Below are positions 15,749 to 23,999 of a stretch of 51,482 nucleotides of DNA, in pieces. The notes beneath the pieces are model-generated. The model ran no database searches, was not told the origin of the DNA, and worked only from the letters and a program-made list of their open reading frames with translations. The position numbers were made by a program, and so were the translations under genes. The first letter of the stretch is position 1. The number at the start of each line of letters is the position of its first letter. Origin of the DNA: Candidatus Blautia intestinavium (lineage in GTDB: Bacteria; Bacillota; Clostridia; Lachnospirales; Lachnospiraceae); the NCBI GenBank assembly GCA_019113745.1, contig DXGV01000020.1:1-51482 (forward strand). Reading direction: 5' to 3'.

Positions 15749-16774
15749 TCATACTTGTTTCGAGTAAAACATGCTGAGCAACAGTCTGTCAAGCTGCTGT
15801 TGATCCACATGATACTCATCAAAGTTTTCTCCCTTGGCAGCTTCTCCCGGTATGGTAGATGTTTCCACCTTTTTTCCCTGGGAAGCAGTCAAAAGTTTTG
15901 CAAATATGTCATTTCCAAGATTCGTAACAGTGAAAGGCTGTATCTCATTAAAAATATCTACTGCAAAAGACGCATCATCTTCGGCCATTGCCTGTGCTTT
16001 TTTCAAAAATGCCTGAAGGTATACTTTTTGACGTTCCTGCCGGACAATTGCGCTCTGGCTGATCTCCGTATCCCTATAACGTACAAACTGTTCCGCGTTG
16101 TCTCCTGTAAGCGTAACAACTGCGCCCTCCGTAAAATCCGGATTAACTTCTTCCAAACTGCTGTCCGGAACAGTTACTTCCACGCCGCCTACAAAATCAG
16201 TAATCACAGAAATACCATCCATGTTCATAGCACAATATCCCTGTATAGGAATATCTCCCAGAAGATTAGAAACAGCCGTTTCCATCAGCTCACAGCTTTT
16301 TTCTTTTCCATCTCCGTAAGCGTACTGTATATTGATATGATCCTCCGTAGTTCCCAAGCTTTTTCCGCTGGGATTAAACACCTCGATCTCCGTGATCGTA
16401 TCCCTTGGGATCAGCAGCACCTTTATTTCCTCTGTTACCCGATCCATAGAAACCAGAAAAACTGCATCCGCCTGTCCGGCATCCTGCTGGGATTCATAAC
16501 TGGAAACTTCATCCCTTGTATCAATCCCCATAAACAGATAATTGCTGAGATGATCATTGTATTTGTAAACAGATCCTTCTGCTTCAACAGTATGATTCTC
16601 TGTTTCTGACGGATTTGTGTTAACTTTTCCGCCTGAATCCATACGGTTCATTTTTTTTGCCTGTCCCCACAGGTAACAGCCGCCTGCTAAAACTGCCGCA
16701 ACAGCCACTGCAAGAACTATGATCGTTATCTGCACATTTTTCTGTCTTCTTCTTTTTCTTCCTGAATTTCTCAT
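15749..16774 (-). CDS. LytR-CpsA-Psr (LCP) family glycopolymer ligase
   Basis: A 341-aa protein with a basic cytoplasmic tail, one membrane segment (about residues 14-36) and an extracellular LCP domain. Family hallmarks are YLFMGIDTRDE, QADAVFLVSMD, LLIPRDT and the Arg-rich VRYRDTEISQSAIVRQERQK. LCP enzymes transfer lipid-linked polysaccharide or teichoic acid onto peptidoglycan. Its place downstream of CpsC and CpsD suggests it anchors the polymer they control. ATG 16774 has AGGAAA upstream. Confidence 0.92.
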   Translation of the reverse strand: MRNSGRKRRRQKNVQITIIVLAVAVAAVLAGGCYLWGQAKKMNRMDSGGKVNTNPSETENHTVEAEGSVYKYNDHLSNYLFMGIDTRDEVSSYESQQDAGQADAVFLVSMDRVTEEIKVLLIPRDTITEIEVFNPSGKSLGTTEDHINIQYAYGDGKEKSCELMETAVSNLLGDIPIQGYCAMNMDGISVITDFVGGVEVTVPDSSLEEVNPDFTEGAVVTLTGDNAEQFVRYRDTEISQSAIVRQERQKVYLQAFLKKAQAMAEDDASFAVDIFNEIQPFTVTNLGNDIFAKLLTASQGKKVETSTIPGEAAKGENFDEYHVDQQQLDRLLLSMFYSKQV

Positions 16775-16789
16775 TGCGCTTTCCTGATA

Positions 16790-17758
16790 TTAACTCTTGC
16801 CGATGTATCCAAGCTCCTCCAGTTTCTGGAATATTGCCTGTGCCATGGCTTTCTGTCCGTCGTTGCTGGCAGCCGCCTCTGATGTAACAGAAGCAAGACT
16901 GATATAATGATCGCCCCATTTCTGACTCATGGCCTGATCCAGTTCTTCTGCAGTTACACTGCCGTCTACAGGTCTTGTTCCAACGATCAGGAAACGCTCC
17001 TTATCAGGAAAAGTATTCAGGATGTATTCCTGCTGTTCTGCCAGTTCTGCAGGATCATGATTCCATCCCCCGTAATATCCCATAAAAATCACCGGAATAC
17101 ATTCTAGATCATTTCTCTCTGTCTGCTCTGCTGTCAGATCTCTGATACCGGTCTCTGTAACATATGCCTCTCCGTTTCCGGCAGCCTGTTTATGCTCTGT
17201 AATATATCTCTGAATAATCTCATCACTGACACCGGCCATCTTCATCATCGAAAGTGTACCGCCTCCCTGGAGAGTCTTATTTATAACAGGAAGATCATAA
17301 CCATTTTCTGTCAGAAGCGACGCAAGAACTGCCATATAAGAAGATGTGGAAGAAGCGTCCCCATTAATCAGGTCGTCTCCCCAGCACACGATACCCGTTG
17401 GGTCCTTTTCCGCAGCTTCATCAGCTGCCGTTTCTTCATCGGTCTCTTTCTTTTCGGAACTGCTGTCCTGTGCCTCGTCTGCCTCAGGTTTTTTCGTTTC
17501 ATCGGCAGTATCTTCCTGCCCGGAAGCGTTCTCTTCTTTCTCTGCCTGTTCCGCTATTTCAGCGGCATGTTCCTTTACGCCTTCATAATCTTCAATACCG
17601 GTTTCTTCTTTTTCCGCAATTTCAGACAGCTTCTTCGTCTCTGCCTGTTCTTTCTTCGCGTTTGACACCAGAATCATGCCAAACACTGCCAGAAGGATAA
17701 CGCAGAGAACAGCAAAAAGTATATTTGCCACTCGACTGTTTTTCTTATTCCAAAACAC
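16790..17758 (-). CDS. Membrane-anchored SGNH-hydrolase-like protein, catalytic residues altered
   Basis: A 322-aa protein with an N-terminal membrane segment (about residues 11-31), an acidic Glu/Lys-rich linker to about residue 115, and a C-terminal domain resembling SGNH/GDSL hydrolases. The block I motif reads IVCWGDDL where the catalytic Ser of GDS would be Asp. The last block reads SNDGQKAMAQAIF, without the usual DxxH. It may be a non-catalytic relative or may use other residues. The start is GTG with AGGA upstream. It lies between cpsD and the LCP gene and may act on acyl groups of the exopolysaccharide. Confidence 0.75.
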   Translation of the reverse strand: MFWNKKNSRVANILFAVLCVILLAVFGMILVSNAKKEQAETKKLSEIAEKEETGIEDYEGVKEHAAEIAEQAEKEENASGQEDTADETKKPEADEAQDSSSEKKETDEETAADEAAEKDPTGIVCWGDDLINGDASSTSSYMAVLASLLTENGYDLPVINKTLQGGGTLSMMKMAGVSDEIIQRYITEHKQAAGNGEAYVTETGIRDLTAEQTERNDLECIPVIFMGYYGGWNHDPAELAEQQEYILNTFPDKERFLIVGTRPVDGSVTAEELDQAMSQKWGDHYISLASVTSEAAASNDGQKAMAQAIFQKLEELGYIGKS

Positions 17759-17781
17759 GTTTTTCCTGCTTTCTTTCTATC

Positions 17782-18486
17782 CTAATCCTGTGACTGCTGT
17801 TCCGCCGTACTGAGTTTCTGATAATAGTCGCCGTATTTTTTATAGTACCTGTTTTTTTCTGTATCCGTTTTATTCAGTACAGCTCCCAGTATACGACATC
17901 CGCTCTTTTCCAACTGCCGGAGCGCTCTCTGAGCGACCTTATAGCTGACGCTCCCCTGCTCGATCACAAACACGGCTCCGTCGCTGTACCGCGCAATCAC
18001 TGCCGCGTCAATAATCGTGCCAACAGGAGGCGTGTCAATTAGTATATAATCGTAGTAACTTCTGATTTCTCTTAAAAAGGTTCTGAAAAGATCATCTCCC
18101 AGAAGTCCGGAAGGATCCGGTGCAACAGGACCCCCAAAAATAATATTCATATTGGGATAGTTGGTATCATAAATCAGATCTTTCACTTCAATCTGCCCAC
18201 TTAGAAATTCTGACAGTCCATGGACTTCCCTCTCTACATGAAAATGGCTGATATAAGAAGATTTACGAATATCCGCATCTACCAGAAGCACTTTTTTCCC
18301 AATACTTCCAAGTTCTTTTGCCAGACTGATCACAATATCGCTTTTCCCTTCATTAGGATAGCAGCTTGTAACAAGGATCGTCTTTACGCTTTTGCCTGAA
18401 AGCTGGATATTTGCCCGTAGTGTCTTAATAGCCTCGCTATAGAAATAATCCTGCTTTCTGACATCGTTCAATTCAATATTTTTCAT
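17782..18486 (-). CDS. Bacterial tyrosine kinase CpsD/CapB type
   Basis: A 234-aa BY-kinase that autophosphorylates on C-terminal tyrosines and controls exopolysaccharide chain export together with its membrane adaptor. Walker A reads SCYPNEGKS, Walker A' LLVDADIRKS and Walker B DYILIDTPPVG. The C-terminal Tyr cluster is NRYYKKYGDYYQK. The start has GGAGG upstream. It follows the CpsC-like gene, the usual split kinase/activator pair of Firmicutes. Confidence 0.93.
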   Translation of the reverse strand: MKNIELNDVRKQDYFYSEAIKTLRANIQLSGKSVKTILVTSCYPNEGKSDIVISLAKELGSIGKKVLLVDADIRKSSYISHFHVEREVHGLSEFLSGQIEVKDLIYDTNYPNMNIIFGGPVAPDPSGLLGDDLFRTFLREIRSYYDYILIDTPPVGTIIDAAVIARYSDGAVFVIEQGSVSYKVAQRALRQLEKSGCRILGAVLNKTDTEKNRYYKKYGDYYQKLSTAEQQSQD

Positions 18487-18508
18487 AAATCAGGTTCCTC
18501 CGTCCGCT

Positions 18509-19294
18509 CTAACGGCGCTTCTTTCCTCTCTTTCCTTTGGCATGTGCATAATCTTTTCTGTCAGGAACAGATGCAAGAACAGAGATTCCCAGATATTTCG
18601 CAACATCCTCTTCTGTTTTCAGTGTATCGTCCATAATCGTACAGATTGTAATGATCGCCGCACACACAACAGCGCCGAACATAAGTCCGAGAACCGCATT
18701 CTTCTTCACACTGGGGGCAGATCTTACTGTAGGAATTTTACCGACCTCAATGATTTTGGGTGGAATTACTTCCATTTTATCTCCGATAAAAACAGAAGAA
18801 ACATTTGCAACTTCATCAACAATCTCTTTTGCCATTTCAGGATCTGTATTTACAACAGAAATCTCCAGTATACGGCTATCTGTAGGATTCTCAATAGTAA
18901 TGCTGTTTCGCAGCGCGTCTGCTGTCATATCAAGATCCAGATTCTCAATCACCTGCTCCAAGACCGGCGTACTCTCGATCAGAACCCTGTAATCATTAGT
19001 CAGACTGGTTCCAAGCTGAATATCAGCCAGAGAGGTAAGGGTGGTCTCTTTTGAGAGTACAAGCAGGCTTGACATAGATGTGTATACAGGCGTAATCGCC
19101 ACCTGTGTAAATACTCCGCTGACACATCCAACCAGCAGACCCGCAGCTATAATAAGAAGAATTTTTCTTTTTAATGCGTAAAAAATTTCCAGAAGATCGA
19201 TTTCATCATCGTCACTGTTTTTTTTACTGTCTATAGTGCTGTCGACCGCGCCCTCTATCCTCGTGTCAACGTCCATTTTCCATTTGTCCAACAT
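18509..19294 (-). CDS. Polysaccharide co-polymerase/kinase adaptor CpsC (Wzz-like)
   Basis: A 261-aa inner-membrane protein with two transmembrane segments (about residues 44-65 and 203-225) flanking an extracytoplasmic loop. Typical text is VYTSMSSLLVLSKE and the Pro-rich PTVRSAPSVKKNAVLGLMFG before the second segment. Such proteins set polymer length and activate the cognate CpsD kinase through their C-terminal tail. It is the first gene of the operon, with a promoter at 19332-19360. A basic tail (GKRGKKRR) ends the protein. Confidence 0.92.
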   Translation of the reverse strand: MLDKWKMDVDTRIEGAVDSTIDSKKNSDDDEIDLLEIFYALKRKILLIIAAGLLVGCVSGVFTQVAITPVYTSMSSLLVLSKETTLTSLADIQLGTSLTNDYRVLIESTPVLEQVIENLDLDMTADALRNSITIENPTDSRILEISVVNTDPEMAKEIVDEVANVSSVFIGDKMEVIPPKIIEVGKIPTVRSAPSVKKNAVLGLMFGAVVCAAIITICTIMDDTLKTEEDVAKYLGISVLASVPDRKDYAHAKGKRGKKRR

Positions 19295-19331
19295 ATATCA
19301 GGTTTTTCCTTTCCTATATTAAAACGTAATC

Positions 19332-19378
19332 ATTATAACATAATTGTATTTATGTGAAAAGATGCAATTATGTGAAAT
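19332..19378 (-). promoter_or_regulatory. EPS operon promoter with direct repeats at the -35
   Basis: On the minus strand TTTTCA (19360-19355), 17-bp spacer, extended -10 TGTTATAAT (to 19332). TTATGTGAAA occurs twice in the same direction (19350-19359 and 19369-19378) over and upstream of the -35, a layout fitting an activator or repressor site. Short TATGAATATG repeats follow at 19384-19407. Confidence 0.62.
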
Positions 19379-19418
19379 CTTCGTATGAATATGTATGAAT
19401 ATGTATGCTGTCCCCGGA

Positions 19419-19739
19419 TTATCCCGCAATTTCCATGATCCTTTCCGCCACAAACACCGCCGCGCAGGCAAAGGCCGCTACTGTCAGCAGGCTTTTTTCC
19501 CGGCAGGCTGCCGCAAGAGCCGCCGCCAGACCTGCTGCCCCGGCGATCACTCCGCCGGAGGGCGCTGTCAGGATGGCAGGAAACGTCATGGCCGCCAGAC
19601 AGGCGTAGGGCACATAAAACAAAAAGGATTTTACAAAGGGACTTGTGATTTCTTTTTTAAAAAGTACCAGGGGCAGCATCCGGATCAGATAAGTCACCCC
19701 GGCCATCACCAGGATATAAAGATAAATATTACGCTCCAT
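19419..19739 (-). CDS. azlD: Branched-chain amino-acid exporter small subunit AzlD
   Basis: A 106-aa membrane protein with three to four hydrophobic segments. AGVTYLIRMLPLVLFKK near the start and AAMTFPAILTAPSG in the middle are typical of AzlD. It pairs with AzlC to export branched-chain amino acids or analogues. Its start overlaps the azlC stop by 11 bp and has GGAGGAG upstream. Confidence 0.92.
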   Translation of the reverse strand: MERNIYLYILVMAGVTYLIRMLPLVLFKKEITSPFVKSFLFYVPYACLAAMTFPAILTAPSGGVIAGAAGLAAALAAACREKSLLTVAAFACAAVFVAERIMEIAG

Positions 19740-20448
19740 GAGTCTCCTCCTTCTCTTCCTTTACGGGGCAGAAATACGCCGCCGTCCCCGCCGCCAGAAG
19801 CGTTGTGATGATGATGACAAAGCCGGACGAAACCTGCTTCAGAACGGGAACCGTCGCAAAAATGGTACTGACTGCCATGGATCCCAGAACCACAAAAAGA
19901 ACCGGCCGGTTTTTCCTGGCCGGAGGAATGATCACTGCAAGGAACATTCCATATATCGCCACGCTGAGGGCGCTTACCAGAAAATCCGGGAGAAGCCCTC
20001 CGGAAATTCCTCCTGCCAGAGTTCCCAGCGTCCATCCGGGAATCGCCACGCACATCGCCCCGTAATTATACCAGGGGCTGAGTCTTCCCTCCCGGGAAGC
20101 GCTGACTCCGAAAATCTCATCGGTAATGCCGAACGCTACCAGGAGCCTGTGATGCAGAGGAAGCCCCCGGTGCAGTTTCTGGGATAAAGAAAAAGACATC
20201 AGGCAGTATCTTAAATTAATAACAAGCTGAGTAAGAGCCATTTCCCAGAGAGAGCCGCATGCCAGGATAATATCCAGTCCGGCAAACTGACCGGCGGAAG
20301 TAAGATTTGTCAGAGAGATCAGCACCGCCTGTCCCGCAGTCATCCCGCCCGATACCGCCATCATGCCAAAGGTAAAAGATACGGCAAAATATCCAAGCGC
20401 AATAGGGACTCCGTCCCGGAGTCCCTGTTTAAATTGTATCCTGTCCAT
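19729..20448 (-). CDS. azlC: Branched-chain amino-acid exporter large subunit AzlC
   Basis: A 239-aa integral membrane protein of the AzlC family. Hallmarks are the N-terminal GLRDGVPIALGYFAVSFTFG and the conserved GITDEIFGV. It forms an efflux pair with AzlD. It starts 3 bp after the stop of an ACT-domain gene, so amino-acid sensing and export are likely co-expressed. Confidence 0.93.
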   Translation of the reverse strand: MDRIQFKQGLRDGVPIALGYFAVSFTFGMMAVSGGMTAGQAVLISLTNLTSAGQFAGLDIILACGSLWEMALTQLVINLRYCLMSFSLSQKLHRGLPLHHRLLVAFGITDEIFGVSASREGRLSPWYNYGAMCVAIPGWTLGTLAGGISGGLLPDFLVSALSVAIYGMFLAVIIPPARKNRPVLFVVLGSMAVSTIFATVPVLKQVSSGFVIIITTLLAAGTAAYFCPVKEEKEETHGA

Positions 20449-20451
20449 TTT

Positions 20452-20874
20452 TTATAAATCCTCCAGGCTGTCCAGTACATGGAACCCGTTGCTTTTCAGA
20501 ACATTTTCCGTAACAAAAAGCTCTTCTCCCTGAAGGATCATGATCGGCTGGCTGTTTTTTCTGTGATAGGAAGTATAGATATAATCAAGGTTTACGTTGC
20601 AGTCTTTCAGAACTTTCAGCACGGCGTTCAGTCCGCCTACCTCATCCTTCAGATCCACGGCGATCACATCTGTAAGACGGTTCATATATCCCTCTTCCGT
20701 TAAAATCTTTTCCACTTTTTCCGCATTATCTGAAACCATACGGAACAGAGCGAATTCCGGGGCGTCGAAACAGGCGAAACCATAAATATTAACCCCTTTT
20801 TCCGCAAGAAGCTCCGTCACATCCTGAAGACTTCCCGCTTTATTTGCCACAAAAATTATATTCTGCTTTACCAT
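20452..20874 (-). CDS. Tandem ACT-domain amino-acid-binding protein
   Basis: A 140-aa protein made of two ACT domains (about residues 3-65 and 70-135). The first starts IIFVANKAGSLQDVTELLAE; the second has VDLKDEVGGLNAVLKVLKD. ACT domains bind amino acids allosterically; no catalytic or DNA-binding part is fused. ATG 20874 has GAGGAG upstream. It leads the azlCD operon, so it may sense the amino acid that AzlCD exports. Confidence 0.88.
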   Translation of the reverse strand: MVKQNIIFVANKAGSLQDVTELLAEKGVNIYGFACFDAPEFALFRMVSDNAEKVEKILTEEGYMNRLTDVIAVDLKDEVGGLNAVLKVLKDCNVNLDYIYTSYHRKNSQPIMILQGEELFVTENVLKSNGFHVLDSLEDL

Positions 20875-20944
20875 AATAAACACTCCTCGTTTCTGGATTT
20901 CATCGTCCGCTCTATACATGACGAACGCTGCCGATTCGTGTATT

Positions 20945-20973
20945 ATTATACTTGCAATTCTCCGAAATGTAAA
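20945..20973 (-). promoter_or_regulatory. Promoter of the ACT-azlCD operon
   Basis: On the minus strand TTTACA (20973-20968), 17-bp spacer, TATAAT (20950-20945). An ACGAA/TTCGT inverted repeat lies in the leader near 20920-20938. Confidence 0.75.
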
Positions 20974-21018
20974 CCACCGGGAACGCCAGGAAAAAATTTC
21001 ATCACCATTCAGCCCGCG

Positions 21019-23019
21019 CTATTCTGCTTTTTCCAGGATCCTGTAATAAGAACGGGCAGTAAAAATATAGATCATTCCATATACCAGCGCAAAAACAAGC
21101 ACCGTTCCCCCGGTACAGATCAGAAACAGCATATCCGGAGGCATTCCCAACGCCTGGAGAAGAGTCTGGATCAGAGGAAAAGCCATGCTGATATGAAGGA
21201 CCGCCATCAGAAGCGGAAGAAAGAATACCATAAGGATCTGCCTGTTTATAGAAGATTTCACCTCTCTTCTGCTCATTCCCACTTTCCGCATGATCTCAAA
21301 ACGGTTTCGGTCTTCGTATCCCTCTGATATCTGTTTATAGTAGATGATCAGAGCCGTACCCATAAGGAAAGCCCCTCCCAGAAGCACGCCCAGGAAAAGC
21401 AGGCCGCCGTTCAGTTCGTAAAATCCGCTTTTGGCCTGTAGCTGAGATTTGGTGATATAATATCCTCCTTCAGAAATCTGGCCGCTGTCTTTATATGACT
21501 GCAGGATCTCATCCAGTTTCCTGCCGCAGGCAAGCTTCGTCTCGTCAGAGCCTTCTATGTTTATGCCGATTTCCGTCAATATCGGATATGGATACTCTGT
21601 ATACTGGTTCTGTTTCTGGAAGATCCTGGAGAAATCACTGTCTGTCATTACAAGATAAAGGCTGTCCCCCAGCTCGTTCAGAGCAAATTCCCCTTCAAGG
21701 GGCTCTTTGTCCAGATGGCCGCCAACGAGAAATTCTTCTCCCATAAGACAGATTTTCTCAGTTTCTTTTCCATATATAAGAACTTCACCCTCTTTCAGAT
21801 CCGCCGCCTCTTTAGAATTTTCTTCAAATATTTTTTCCGGAATTACCGTCAGCCCTGCGGTATCCGCCGCTGAAATATTCGTATCCGAACTCAAAAGCTC
21901 AAGATTTCCCCCTTCCTGCGTCACTATCATAGAAAAACTTACGTTTGTTTTCAATTCTGTTACAGGAAAGTCTTCTTCTCTGCTTTTCTGCGCCACATAA
22001 GTCCCGCCCTGATATGCCCCTTCCAGAGAATATTCATATAGCTTTACATTCAGGTCAAAAGGCCAGGACGCCTTCACCGCCTGATCGATCCCCACATTCA
22101 GACATATGGTCGATGAGATCATCAGAAGGACTCCCGTACTGAGGATACATATGCTGGCGAGCCCGACTGCGTTCTGTTTCATACGGTAAAGCATTCCGGA
22201 CACACTGGTAAAGTTCTGTACCTTGTAGTAAAATCTTTTATTTTTCCGCATCAGTTTCAATATAACGATACTTCCTGCGGTAAAAGTAAGATAAGTGCCT
22301 GCCATAACCAGCAGCACGGCGATCAGGAAAATCCCAACTGCGGAAAAAATGGAGTCTGTCGTCACAGCCAGATAATATCCCGCTCCCAGGCAGACGACGC
22401 CTGCCGCTGCCATAAGCCATTTGCTTTTTGGTTCTCTCTCTCCTGTGCGGCTCCCCATGAGAAGTTCCACCGGACGGCTCAGATGAACCCTCCCCAGATT
22501 CCGTATCAGAGTAAGCGCCAGCACAATCCCATATAATCCCGCGCAGCTTAAGATTCCCGTTCCTGTCACATAAAAGCCGAATTCTGCCGGAATATGAAGG
22601 AATTTTAAAAGGAGAAGGAGCGCCAGCTTGCTTGCCGCAATTCCAACAAAGATTCCCCCCGCCAGAGACGCCGCTCCGGTGATCACAGTTTCCGTCAGAA
22701 GCATCCGGCTGATATGGATCTTTTCCATTCCAAGGATATTGTACAGTCCGAATTCTTTTTGTCTTCTTTTCATAACAAAGCTGTTGCCGTACAACAGAAA
22801 GATCATGGAAAAAACCGCCATCACCACAAATCCTACTGCCAGAAGCGAACGTACTGTATTTCCACCTCTTATGTTCAGCGTATCCGGACTTGCCAGAAGA
22901 AACAGCATGATATACAGAAAGGCAATACATCCGATATTGGAGAGTATATACGGAAAATATGTCTCCCGGTGATTTTTGATATTTATCACAGCCAGCTTAA
23001 AAAACAGTCCTCTACGCAT
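21019..23019 (-). CDS. BceB-type ABC transporter permease (antimicrobial peptide resistance)
   Basis: About 666 aa, a FtsX-like permease of the BceB/VraG type. The N-terminal region has AVINIKNHRETYFPYILSNI and the first membrane segments. A large extracytoplasmic domain lies between the middle segments (about residues 315-525), and further helices are at the C-terminus. Ten segments are expected for the family. It works with the adjacent ATPase to protect cell-wall precursors from peptide antibiotics and to activate the sensor kinase. ATG 23019 is preferred over the upstream GTG 23028. It overlaps the ATPase gene by 8 bp. Confidence 0.9.
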   Translation of the reverse strand: MRRGLFFKLAVINIKNHRETYFPYILSNIGCIAFLYIMLFLLASPDTLNIRGGNTVRSLLAVGFVVMAVFSMIFLLYGNSFVMKRRQKEFGLYNILGMEKIHISRMLLTETVITGAASLAGGIFVGIAASKLALLLLLKFLHIPAEFGFYVTGTGILSCAGLYGIVLALTLIRNLGRVHLSRPVELLMGSRTGEREPKSKWLMAAAGVVCLGAGYYLAVTTDSIFSAVGIFLIAVLLVMAGTYLTFTAGSIVILKLMRKNKRFYYKVQNFTSVSGMLYRMKQNAVGLASICILSTGVLLMISSTICLNVGIDQAVKASWPFDLNVKLYEYSLEGAYQGGTYVAQKSREEDFPVTELKTNVSFSMIVTQEGGNLELLSSDTNISAADTAGLTVIPEKIFEENSKEAADLKEGEVLIYGKETEKICLMGEEFLVGGHLDKEPLEGEFALNELGDSLYLVMTDSDFSRIFQKQNQYTEYPYPILTEIGINIEGSDETKLACGRKLDEILQSYKDSGQISEGGYYITKSQLQAKSGFYELNGGLLFLGVLLGGAFLMGTALIIYYKQISEGYEDRNRFEIMRKVGMSRREVKSSINRQILMVFFLPLLMAVLHISMAFPLIQTLLQALGMPPDMLFLICTGGTVLVFALVYGMIYIFTARSYYRILEKAE

Positions 23020-23779
23020 AAGTCTCACCGCCTGTCATCAGAATAGTAAGAGTGTCGGAGATCATCTGGTACATTTCTCTCTGGTTTTTTCCGCCCCGGT
23101 AGATTTGATGGAACACCTCTCCGTCCTTAATAAACATCACACGGGAGGCATGGCTTGCTGCCTGGGCGCTGTGCGTCACCATCAGAATAGTCTGGCCTTC
23201 TTCATTGATCTCCCCGAAAATAGAAAGAAGGACTGAGGCAGCCCGGGAGTCAAGAGCGCCTGTAGGTTCGTCTGCCAGGATCAGCCTGGGGTTCGTGATC
23301 AGTGCCCTGGCTACTGCCGCCCGCTGTTTCTGTCCTCCGGAAACTTCATATGGGTATTTGTCCAGAATTTCCGTGATACGGAGCGCTCCCGCCACCGGAC
23401 GGATCTTCTGCTCCATCTCCCGGTAATCCTCTCCCGCCAGAACCAGAGGGAGATAAATGTTGTCCCGGATACTGAAGGTATCCAGAAGATTAAAATCCTG
23501 AAATACAAATCCCAGATTTTTTCTCCGGAAAGCGGAAATTTCTTTTTCGGTCAGATGAACGATGCTTTTTCCCTCCAGAAGGACTTCTCCCTCTGTAGGG
23601 CGGTCCAGGGATGCCAGAATGTTCAGAAGAGTAGTCTTTCCGGAACCGCTCTCCCCCATGATCGCCACAAACTCTCCCTCCTCCACGGAAAAGGTTACGT
23701 TTGTCAGCGCCTGTACCTGGTTTCCCCCGAAACGGGTAGTATATATTTTTTTCAGATTTGTAACTTCCAGTAACGACAT
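23012..23779 (-). CDS. BceA-type ABC transporter ATPase
   Basis: A 255-aa ATPase of the LolD/MacB-like group. Walker A is GESGSGKTT, the Q-loop LGFVFQDFNLLDTF, the signature VSGGQKQR and Walker B LILADEPTGALD. It drives the adjacent BceB-type permease. ATG 23779 has AAGGAGG upstream; the frame is open further up, but that region holds the promoter at 23853-23881. Confidence 0.93.
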   Translation of the reverse strand: MSLLEVTNLKKIYTTRFGGNQVQALTNVTFSVEEGEFVAIMGESGSGKTTLLNILASLDRPTEGEVLLEGKSIVHLTEKEISAFRRKNLGFVFQDFNLLDTFSIRDNIYLPLVLAGEDYREMEQKIRPVAGALRITEILDKYPYEVSGGQKQRAAVARALITNPRLILADEPTGALDSRAASVLLSIFGEINEEGQTILMVTHSAQAASHASRVMFIKDGEVFHQIYRGGKNQREMYQMISDTLTILMTGGETYA

Positions 23780-23852
23780 GATGGTATCCTCCTTATAACG
23801 ACAGATCGCGCGCAGATCAATACAGCAGATGTTTTGGACATTCTGTCCGCAA

Positions 23853-23881
23853 AATAAAAGCTTTGGCTTCTTACATGACAA
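23853..23881 (-). promoter_or_regulatory. Promoter of the BceAB-like genes
   Basis: On the minus strand TTGTCA (23881-23876), 17-bp spacer, TTTATT (23858-23853). The -35 lies in the near-palindrome CTTACATGACAAG. A second site, TTACAAAAATGTCA (minus strand, about 23937-23952), resembles the TNACA-N4-TGTAA operators I recall for BceR-type regulators, but lies upstream of a terminator hairpin. Confidence 0.5.
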
Positions 23882-23888
23882 GTATACA

Positions 23889-23936
23889 AAAACAGGAAGC
23901 TGTCTGCCATAGCTCTGGCTTACAGTTTCCTGTTTT
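23889..23936 (-). terminator. Terminator after the sensor kinase gene
   Basis: AAACAGGAAGCTG at the left pairs with CAGTTTCCTGTTT at the right with one bulge. On the minus strand TTTTTGTATAC follows. It separates the regulator-kinase transcript from the ABC genes. Confidence 0.72.
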
Positions 23937-23999
23937 AAGTGACATTTTTGTAAGTTTTGTATCTGTCCGGCAGAAGACCGCCGTCCGTTTTAAAATATT

